Shown: in pieces, positions 55,830 through 64,000 of the stretch | Layout of the letters: the number at the start of each line of letters is the position of its first letter | Numbering within the stretch: the first letter of the stretch is position 1 | Assembly: GCA_013407085.1 (NCBI GenBank) | Contig: JACCGJ010013240.1 | Coordinates: 2,501-66,500 of the forward strand | DNA length: 64,000 nucleotides | Direction of reading: 5' to 3' | Source: Atriophallophorus winterbourni | Taxonomy: Eukaryota; Platyhelminthes; Trematoda; Plagiorchiida; Microphallidae | Notes under the pieces: model-generated | What the model saw: only the letters and a program-made list of their open reading frames with translations | The model's database searches: none | Told to the model about the DNA's origin: nothing | Translations under genes and position numbers: made by a program

Positions 55830-56215
55830 GTAGCGAGAGAGCGATCCGCACTGTAAGCTTGACTAGCATCGTCTTAAAAGTATTGGAAAAACTACTGCTT
55901 CAAAAAATCTGTCAGCATCTTTGTCGGCATTTTTACTGAGTGTAACTGAACATGGATTGTTTAGGGGTAGAACTTGCTTGTTAAACCTTCTTAGTTTTCT
56001 CAATACGACTAATGAAAGGATTGATGAAGTAAAGCTTATCGAAGCTTTCTACCTAGATTTCAACAAGGCTTCCGATTCCGTAAACCACCGCCTTCTAGAG
56101 ATAAAGCTAGCAGCAAAATGTATACGGGGTAGTCTAATTGCTTCAAAAAAATCATTCTCTACAGGTAGGACATTCAGATATCGGGTAGAATCTAAGGTGT
56201 CTAACCAAACCGACG
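55830..56215 (+). mobile_element. LINE reverse-transcriptase fragment
   Basis: The plus strand reads VSLTSIVLKVLEKLLL (55855), then TEHGLFRGRTCLLNLLSFL and AFYLDFNKASDSVNHRLLEI (55945-56105), the fingers-palm region of a non-LTR reverse transcriptase. Ends abruptly against the 3' tail of the neighbouring CR1-like copy. Confidence 0.7.
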
Positions 56216-56219
56216 TAAT

Positions 56220-57690
56220 CAATTCAATTCAATTCGATTTAATTTTAATGGTTTAAAAAGCATATAGCCTAACAAAAACCACAGATAATATGGGAATTAC
56301 GAATAACATGGGTAGAAAAAGGGGATTTGTTTGCTTACTGAGCAGTTCGGGAATCACGTAAAAACCCATAGGACAGAAACTGTTTTCAAAGTTCAAAGCT
56401 TTTATGGTGTAAAATATATAGGTTCAAAGTTTGGATTGGTCGACATGAAGTTGTCCAAGTTCGATTTGAATATATCCAAGTTGGGTGAATTTGCAACATT
56501 AAAGGAAAAGGAGTTTCAGGTAAAGCATACACGTACAGAATAAAAATACCTTTGACAGTTTAGTCTCGAGTCGGGAATAAGTACTGTATTGTCGTGACTA
56601 CGGCTGGTTCTTGGTGGTAGTCGCGTGAATAGTTTATTTAGGGGATGGTTAGGGGTATGCAGTATATTGAACATAAGAATCAAATCACCTCTAAGACGGC
56701 GGTAGCGAGAGTCGAAGAGATTGAGACTTGCAATACGATTTTCGTATCGTTTGTGCTTCAAACCGCGTACGAGCTTGGTGGTCCGATGATATATTCTCAG
56801 CAAGAGACTGATGTCCTTCTGTAGCTAGGGTGACCAAGCCTGAACCGCTTACTCCTTGGTTGGCCGTAAGTATGTATTAATTATTCGATGAACGGTTTGT
56901 TTCGTGAAACTCCCGAACACGAGTTTTAGCAGTCGCAGTACTCATGACGTCTTTTCATAGACAGCTGTAGTTTTATGTGACGGTTTCAAGGTGCTGCTCA
57001 CCAACACACCCAAGTCCTTCTCCTTGTCAGTGCTTTCAAGAATATGGGAACCGAGGGTGTAGGAGAACAAGAAATGTCTTCCAACAGTCAATAGCTCGCA
57101 TTTTCTGACATTGAAAGGTAGTTCATTTCTAACTGACAGTCTTTTAAGGCATCAAGGTCCAGCTGAAGCACTGATCCCTTCAGCACCTCACTCGTTACTG
57201 CAATAGGTTGTGACAAAGCACCATCAACCATTACTCGAATGACACAGTCGCGGAGATAATCCTCAAACCAGGCTAGTAATGAACCCTTGATTCCACATAG
57301 CTCCAACTATTGTAGTACCAGACTGTCGTTTACACGATCGAATGCTTTTGACATATCAAGATAACAAGCGTGTACGGTGAGACCTTTGTCTACAGCTTGT
57401 GTCCAGTCATCGAGGTCGAGCAGAAGGTTTGAATGGCAAGAGTGTCTTTTTCTGAAGCCGTGTTGTTCGACTGCGAGCAAGCAATTGTCTTCCAGATGTT
57501 TTGTGACGCTGTTTGCTAAGAGGCACTCCATCACTTTAGAGATCACCGGTAGTAGTGTTACTGGCCGATAGCTGAATACTTCGGAACGGTTTCCTCCTTT
57601 GTGGATGGGGGTAATGATGCCATTTTTCCAATCACAGGGAACGAAACTTTGGGTTCAAGAGAAGTTAAACAAGTAGGTCAGAGGCGTACA
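56220..57690 (-). mobile_element. CR1-like LINE, 3' half
   Basis: Minus strand. MISKVMECLLANSVTKHLED, QHGFRKRHSCHSNLLLDLDD and ACYLDMSKAFDRVNDSLVLQ (57546-57307), GSLLAWFEDYLRDCVIRVMV (57290), an internal deletion that removes the catalytic FADD block (joining EVLKGSVLQ to LDLDALKDCQ near 57170), then YHRTTKLVRGLKHKRYENRI (56790). The 3' tail is repeated AATTC at 56221-56237. Close relative of 44615-45650. Confidence 0.8.
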
Positions 57691-57979
57691 CATAGTATAA
57701 GCCCAGTTTTTAAGAATCAACGGATACACCAAAGGTCGTTCCTCTTCTAATTTTGATTTCCATTGATGTCTTGTCATCTGCATTGAAGTACCCATGCTTC
57801 ATTTTCGCGGATAGTGTGGAGTTCATGGGATCAACGGGTGAAGATGCCCTGATGCACGACCTTGAAGGGGGTCATAAACTGGTCATACTAGTGGGACCTC
57901 CTACTGAAGCTTAATAAGAGCGAACTCTTGTAAACACTAGTGGATAAGATTTCAGTCCAGGTATCAGTAAATTCTTTCA

Positions 57980-58330
57980 ATGTTAACGCTACACAGCGTG
58001 TCAAGGATTGGGAGTGCTAGTTAGAACTGACTTCAAATGGAAGGATCAATGCACTACTGCATCTCAACGTGATCACAAATTTAATTTTGGCTCGGATCTT
58101 GCTATCCAGCAGAAGACCCGATGTATTTCTTCCACATTACAAGGCATTAGTTCGGCCGCATTGAGAATATATTGTGTCCCAGCTTGGTGTCCTCACTACA
58201 AGAAGGACATCGATGACTGGAAAGCGTACAGCCTCTCTCAACTTGCATGATTGAGGGTCAGCGAGGGAAACCTTACGCTGCACGCCTGAATTCCCTAGAT
58301 CTATTCTTACTTACGCGTGTGGTGATTGTT
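57980..58330 (+). mobile_element. LINE C-terminal fragment
   Basis: The plus strand reads LGVLVRTDFKWKDQCTTASQ (58010) and YCVPAWCPHYKKDIDD (58175), the thumb region of a CR1/jockey-type reverse transcriptase. Broken frames. The stretch 57700-57980 before it may hold its upstream part but is not readable. Confidence 0.55.
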
Positions 58331-58596
58331 CGATTAACGATCAATAATACTCAAACATTGATCATCATTTATTCAACAATAATCAATAATAATGTTATTC
58401 AAGTTGTCGTTGTAAAACTTACATTATTCAATACATACTGTAATTCGAGTAAGCGTCGTTTGTTCTCACTTACATTCTTTGGTTGGTTATTCAATTCAAT
58501 ACAATTTAATTCATTACAACGCACCGTCGTTTGATAGGCGACTTAATTTAAACCTTTAAGATCTTAAAGGAGTTAAGCGGCGTTATCAAGAACCAC

Positions 58597-59480
58597 TTTT
58601 TTCAAGATTCAAGATTCAAAAATTTATGGTCACAAAAAGCACATAGCTTCACAATTACCATATCATAGTAAATATGCGTTCAATAAGAGGTATAAAAAAA
58701 CAATTATGCGATGTCACTGGAGTCAAGTAATATGCTTACCCTGAGTCAATACACAGGCATCGTCAAATCGTTATGTAACAAATAAGTGTCCAAGGTTCGA
58801 GTGAATGTTTTGATACAGGAAGAGGCGATAATTGCTCTGGGAAGGACATTCCACAGGAAACAGACACGTACCGAATAGAAATATAAATAAATAAATAAAT
58901 AAATAGATAAATAAATTTTATTCTCGGAAGTCCAAGGCATGGTTAACATGATCAATAGTACGGGAATGGGGAATTTGTAGTGCCGCGGAGTGGTTACGTG
59001 TAATTCCTTATTCAAGGTATTTGAACAAATGTTTGAGTGGATGATCTGGAGTATTCAATATTTTTTAAGCAATGATATCGTCACTTCGAAGTCTACGTTG
59101 AAGGGGAGTGGGGAGCTCTAGCTTTGTCAACCTTTCCTCGTATGTAAGGTCTCGAAAACTGCGCACGAGTTTAGTTGCACGATGATATATCCTGTCAAGC
59201 AAGAATATATCTTTTTTCATCCACGGAGTCTATGCTTGCGATGCATGTTCCATTGTGGGAATTAAGTAGGTCTTCATGATGCTTTTCAACGTTACCGGCG
59301 TAAGGGTTCTGAAGATCCGTCGGAGCGTACCTAAAAGCTTTGAAGCACACTTGTAAATGACCTCACAATGCACGCTGTTCTTCAGGCTGCCACATATCCA
59401 GACTCCAAGATCCTTTTCCGATTCGGTCCAGCTCAAAATCGTCTGCCCAAAGTGATATTCGTACATGGTATCATTAAGTG
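58597..59480 (-). mobile_element. CR1-like LINE 3' fragment
   Basis: Minus strand. ILSWTESEKDLGVWICGSLK, LGTLRRIFRTLTPVTLKSIM and YLIPTMEHAS (59440-59230), then decayed sequence, then FYSVRVCFLWNVLPRAIIAS and CIKTFTRTLDTYLL (58880-58770). The 3' tail is repeated TTGAATC at 58597-58615. Interrupted by a T element end at 58880-58990. Confidence 0.75.
58880..58990 (-). repeat. T element 3' end with (TAAA)n, nested in CR1
   Basis: (TAAA)n on the plus strand (58882-58915), then ATTCTCGG and CCAAGGCATGGTTAACATGATC, the family 3' block in minus orientation. Only about 100 bp, so strongly 5'-truncated. Confidence 0.65.
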
Positions 59481-59544
59481 TCAGGTTACCTAATGTCTAT
59501 GTATGTTGCAGCAAAACCTGGGACTCGTAGTATATGTGTTCATA

Positions 59545-59685
59545 CTTATTGTATCTTTATTGTATCTGTCTAGGCCTGGGCAACCTGATAGTATCTCTGC
59601 TCACGTGCAGTCTATGAATGTGCGGAACTTCGCCTGGATCAGTCTTGTGCTTTCACTTCACTTCACTTCACTAGGCTTATTTCAC
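59545..59685 (+). repeat. S repeat 3' part with (CTTCA)n tail
   Basis: GTCTAGGCCTGGGCAACCTG, GGATCAGTCTTGTGCTTTCA, then four CTTCA-type units (59652-59672). The tail pentamer differs from those of the other S copies. Confidence 0.7.
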
Positions 59686-59887
59686 CCATCTTTTGGTTTA
59701 AACATAGTTATCCCTATTGTTTCGATTCAGGTTTTTATCATAAACAAATTTCTCTAAATAAAAAAAATTGAAAAATCTAAAACAATAATTTTTATGATTA
59801 TCTATTTATAACACTGCTGTAGTGTCAGGTTACCTAGGGTCTGGGCATGTCTCGTCACGTTGCTACACATTTTCATCGTAACGGTGC

Positions 59888-60791
59888 GTATTATAATCAT
59901 TTTCACCATATGACCATATCCTTAACCGTTATCTGCTTATATTTAACCCATTTATGTATGCAAATATGGTTTATCATAATGTATTTATTTAAAAAAAGAA
60001 AAAAAGAAAAAACGCCAAAAAATGCAAAAAATACTGTTTTTTGTGATCTTTTTTATCGTTCATAATCGATTTACTATATCTCTTTGATAACCTCTCACCA
60101 TGATGGTGAAGAGAATATCTTTTATTGTGTTCCAGTGTCTCCGACTCCCAAACCAACTCCGATACTGGCCCTTGCTCCTTCCGCATAAGACTGATTCTTC
60201 TATATGAACCGAAAGTCCTACTGACGAACAGTTTTGGTTTCTCTTATTCGACAATTCTTCAACTTTCCTGGATCGTACGACCGGCCCAAACCTCATGCAA
60301 TTTAAACCACAATCTCTCCTCATCCCCTCCATTTTCTAATGTTTTTTTCAATTTACCTTCGGTTTTTTATTTACTTTTCTTCAATCACATCCACCAACAT
60401 TCCGAAGAAGTCAATTTATATATTTATAAAAATACTTTCTTTATTTCATAAATTTATTATTACTGTGACAATTGAATCTTCATGCGCACCATTTCTTTTA
60501 TATTTTTATTTCTTTTCTTTTTTTTCAATTACTGCTCCAGAATCTATAGCATCCTCTCCATTTGCTCAATTTTATGCAATCTAGATGAATCTTCATTAAT
60601 GTGTGACATTGCGCGAAAAAATTAGCTTTCTTACCCTTGTAAATTTACCATCCTTTATTAAACGGAAAAATATTCAGAAATTCCGCTTGATAAGGTCTTT
60701 TTTACAATTTATTTATTTTGTACACATTGATAACCTGATCATGTTTTGCATGCCTTGGTTTACCAAGAATATAGTATTATTATTATTATTA
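59888..60791 (+). mobile_element. T element, full-length copy
   Basis: About 904 bp from TATAATCATTTTCACCATAT to (TTA)n at 60774-60791. It aligns with 46489-47542 in opposite orientation at both ends and in the middle (for example TGTTCCAGTGTCTCCGACT). Rich in T; no protein recognised. It abuts the truncated 3' side of the minus-strand CR1 at 60795. Confidence 0.7.
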
Positions 60792-60794
60792 CTG

Positions 60795-62460
60795 AAAGGG
60801 CTTACCGATTTGCAGTAACTTGCATTTTTGAAAACTGAAGGGCAGTTTGTTTCTAACTGATCATTCGTGTCGTGCATCTAAATCGCTTTAAAGTTTCACG
60901 CAGTCTACAGTTGATTTTATTCGAATCCAAAGTTTAACATCATCACTTGCAAAAAGAACTACCTTGCACGAGAGCGTCTCAGGTTAATCATTGATGTAAA
61001 CTAAGAAAAGCACTGGTCCGAGAACGGAACCTTGCGGTACACCACTGGAGGTATTAATGGCTCGTGATTGTACCCGTTAATTCGAACGGTTGCCTTGCGC
61101 CCATTGAGGTGGCTTTCGAACCATACGAGTAGCTGCCCTGTTAATACCAATCTGTTTCGGCTTTTGCAGCAACAGGAAGTAATCAACTCTGTCGAAAGCT
61201 TTCGACATATCCAGATAGCACGCGTGCACACTGTCTCCTGCGTCAACCGTTTGGGTCCAATCGTTTAATACCGTCAGCAAGTTTGTCAAGCATGAGCGAG
61301 CTTTACGAAACCCATGGAGGGCGACAGATAGCATATTTTGTGATTCCAAGTGCTGAACTATATTTTCCGTCACTATGCGCTCCATAAATTTGGATATCAC
61401 GGGGAGTAGGGTGACAGGACAATAGTTCGCGGGATCTGAACGTTACCACCTTTATAAATTGGTGAAATTACCCCGGTCTTCCACTCTGTTGGCAACACTC
61501 CTTCGGTTAGGGAATGTTGGAACAATTGGCATAGTGGTTCACACAGCTGCTGGTCACAGGATTTTAGTAGTGTTATTCCATCGGCTCCAGGAGATTTCCT
61601 AGTGTTCAGTCGACATAAGTGCCTTCGTATAATCGCTGAATTAATCTCAATATCATTCCGTTGTTGAGATACAATCGATGTCAGTAATTTCTCATTCGCC
61701 TTAACCGTTATCGGGCTAAACACATTTGCATAAAATTGAGCGAGAGTATCAACCGTTTCCTTTGCTGTGACCGTTAATCCATTCTCAGAAATAACAGGAA
61801 ACACCGCTGGTTTCAAACTGGACCGAGCATTGACAATCCGATAGAGAAGTTCAGGGTTTTCTTCCATTTTCAAAGACAGAGAGCGATGCTCATATTGCTT
61901 CTCCTCTTTGACGAGAGCATTCACTTTGTTACGAATTTTACAAAATTGCTGCCAAGAGGCGTCAGTTCTGGTCTTTTGGTGTTCAGTCCAAGCAAAGTTT
62001 TATTTCCCGAGCCATTTTTTGTGCGACTGCGGAGCTTAAATCGGAAGTAACTTGCCCGACGTTCATCAACAAATCGCGAATTATGATCTATGTTTGACTG
62101 AAGTATTTTCGTGAGCTCACTGCAATGTGTTTCGGTGTGGTGCTGATCAAGTTCTTGCCAATTTACTAGCCCAAGCGATCCACGTCGACCCGCGTAGTCG
62201 ATCTTTCTGAATTGTTTGGCGGACGCACAAACTCGTCTAGCGCTGCAAACAAACTCAAAGGCTAGCACCAGATGATCACTCCGACCGAGGGGCGCAATGT
62301 ACTCAACACCCTCAACTGCTGTTTTCTCGGAGGTGAAGATTGGATCAAAAATGGATGGCAACTCTGATCCTCTTCTATGAATAAAGTCAAACACATGATT
62401 ATGAAGTGGAATCATGTCGAATGAAGTGGAATCTTCTGCCTTAAGTCCTGAGCTAGGCAC
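60795..62460 (-). mobile_element. CR1-like LINE, endonuclease end and reverse transcriptase
   Basis: Minus strand. Endonuclease C-terminus HNHVFDFIHRRGSELPSIFD and APLGRSDHLVLAFEF (62400-62260), linker, then reverse transcriptase: LNTRKSPGADGITLL (61610), LPTEWKTGVISPIYKGGNVQ (61510), MISKFMERIVTENIVQHLES (61400), VHACYLDMSKAFDRVD (61230) and VLFASDDVKLWIRI (near 60930). Long open pieces (61924-61397 and 61400-61077) make it one of the younger copies, but frames shift between them. The 3' end is cut by the T element junction. Confidence 0.8.
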
Positions 62461-62462
62461 CC

Positions 62463-62650
62463 GCGGCATTCACTGAAACTTGATAAGGAGCGATTTAGAC
62501 TAGTCACCCGAAAAAACTTTTTCAGCCTCAAGGTGGTAAATTTCTGGAACCAGCTTACAGACGAACTTATATCCTGCAGTTCTGTCGCGAGTTTTAAGAA
62601 TGTTTTGAACCGCATCTGGGGTAAGCTTTTTCCTGAATACTCCCTGTAAC
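62463..62650 (+). mobile_element. CR1-like LINE C-terminal fragment, opposite strand
   Basis: The plus strand reads FFSLKVVNFWNQLTDELISC, then SSVASFKNVLNRIWGKLF and a stop, the standard end of a CR1-type reverse transcriptase. It lies tail to head against the minus-strand CR1. Confidence 0.7.
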
Positions 62651-63300
62651 GACCAATGTCGTTAGTTACCGCGTAGATCCCCCGTCCCTAGTTCGACAAA
62701 TTCAGAACCACGATTTGGGTTTACTACGGTACTGTAATTAATGACAGTTACAATAATAATGGTATAAAACCTCAATTATATCGGAACGCACCGGTACAAT
62801 GGAGTCAAAACTCCAGCAATAATAGATTCGATGAAAATGACGACCTGACGCATAAAAACTAGAAATAGTTAATTTACCAATGTTGTCGTCCAAATTTCCG
62901 TATGAAACAACAAATGACACACAAATTGGTGTCCGAATTGAAACAATAAAATGAGCCCAAATACCACGTGCAAAAATATGTGGAGTTTAAAGGCAGCCAA
63001 GCAAAATCAATTAGTTCAACAAAACAAAAAATGTGTACAAGTGGATCGAACAGTATCAAAAATGTATACAAAAATAGGTAAAACCGTGAAGAATTAAGAA
63101 AAAAATCAATTTGTTTAAATAGAAAAATAAGAAGGAATTTTACACAAAGTTTTGTCATTTACACCGCCCGCAAAATTCCTTCTAGAGCTAACTTCTAAAT
63201 GAACAAACTGATTGGTTCCACCTTCCTAACTACCCGACCCTGAATAGAGCAGAATGGCAATGACTCTATTTAGTGGCGAGTCACACACGCCACGTCGCAT
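62651..63300. other. Stretch without recognised feature
   Basis: Possibly includes the 3' LTR of the BEL/Pao element that ends nearby, but no matching second LTR is in the window to show it. Confidence 0.35.
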
Positions 63301-63379
63301 CGCCATCATTGGACACATGTGGCTTTTTATAGGGAAATAGTTTGCCGGACTAATACCCACCACGTCCTCAGGTTCTGCC

Positions 63380-64000
63380 GTTCTCCCTTTAAGAAGTTTA
63401 AGCTAGCCCTATCTGCGCCGCCACGCCAGACTTCGAGCATTCCTCTTCTTGTGCTCCATCCAGCAGACAAATTTTCCGTATATCACGTGTTACCAAACCA
63501 TTTTTTGAGCGAACAACAACAGTCCTGACCAGATCATCTTTGCTCACATGAACATCTACAACAATAGCAAGTGGCCAAGCACGTTTCGAAGTTTCAACAC
63601 TGCTCAATAATACCACATCCCCAACACGAAAATTGCGTTTGCGATTGATCCATTTCTGTCTTGTCTGTAGTAGTGGTAGGTACTCAGATTTCCAGCGTTA
63701 CAAGAATACCTTTGCCAGGTGTAGCGATTGTTTCCAATTCCTCTTATAAGTGTCAACAAATCTTTCTTCTGAATGCATACCATCATTTGAGCGATTCAAC
63801 AACAAATCGTTAGAACACAAAGAACAAGAGTCAATATCCTCTGAAAACAAAGGAACAAGCGGTCTGTTGTTCAGAATTCGATCAGCTTCAATTAGAGCGG
63901 TTTGCAGCGTCTCGTCCGATGGTGTTTGTTCTGTGCATGTAGCATTTAATGCACGACGAATTGATCTTATCAGCCGCTCCCAAACACCTCCTCTATGACT
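63380..64000 (-). mobile_element. BEL/Pao element, integrase 3' end (runs off window)
   Basis: Minus strand. VWERLIRSIRRALNA (64000-63940), ALIEADRILNNRPLVPLFSE (about 63900), LLLNRSNDG, WKSEYLPLLQTRQKWINRKR, NFRVGDVVLL (63625), WPLAIVVDVHVSKDD, VRTVVVRSKNGLVTRDIRKI and CLLDG (63470). This is the end of a Pao-type integrase with its C-terminal domain. The frame has at least one stop. A purine stretch AAAGGGAGAACGG follows at about 63395-63380 and may be the polypurine tract. Confidence 0.8.

Overview
The window looks like a stretch of a flatworm genome, most likely a trematode of schistosome type. This is an inference. The evidence is an AT-rich, repeat-laden sequence, an intron-rich host gene with a cluster of 28-38 bp introns at its 5' end, and remains of CR1-like LINEs, Penelope-like elements with GIY-YIG endonuclease, Ty3/gypsy and BEL/Pao elements.

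There is one clear host gene: a complete alpha-spectrin gene on the minus strand, from start codon at 43970 to stop at 28790-28792. Nineteen coding exons join in frame to 7266 nt (2421 residues). They carry the spectrin repeats, the central SH3 domain and the C-terminal EF-hands. Its large introns (5, 11, 14, 15) hold or border transposon debris. Intron 11 has a GC-AG boundary.

Almost everything else recognisable is mobile DNA, mostly decayed and often nested. Positions 1-28 kb hold CR1-like LINEs (about 0.7-5.2 kb and 10.7-15.3 kb), one complete but broken AP-endonuclease LINE with target-site duplications (LINE-A, 16586-20942) and fragments of the same family, plus a Penelope-like element interrupted by a 460-bp element with perfect 25-bp flanking repeats. 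Positions 44-64 kb hold a third LINE (LINE-R) into which both a gypsy element and a (TAA)n-tailed 'T element' have inserted. This part also has several CR1-like pieces, a second gypsy remnant and a BEL/Pao integrase end running off the right edge.

The most interesting signal is a short dispersed repeat (here 'HR repeat') with about ten copies, one a head-to-tail dimer of 229-bp period at 7500-7880. One strand of each better copy folds as a type I hammerhead ribozyme: CUGAUGA, a short stem II closed by AAACA, GAAA, a self-complementary stem III ACCGGU, and a paired stem I around the predicted cleavage site. This layout matches what is known of metazoan retrozymes. The Penelope-like copies carry their own, different hammerhead-like cores at their 3' ends, so two ribozyme-bearing element classes share this window.

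No tRNA, rRNA or CRISPR was found. Several stretches (for example 9.3-10.7, 15.3-16.3, 23.7-26.8 kb) show nothing I can support.
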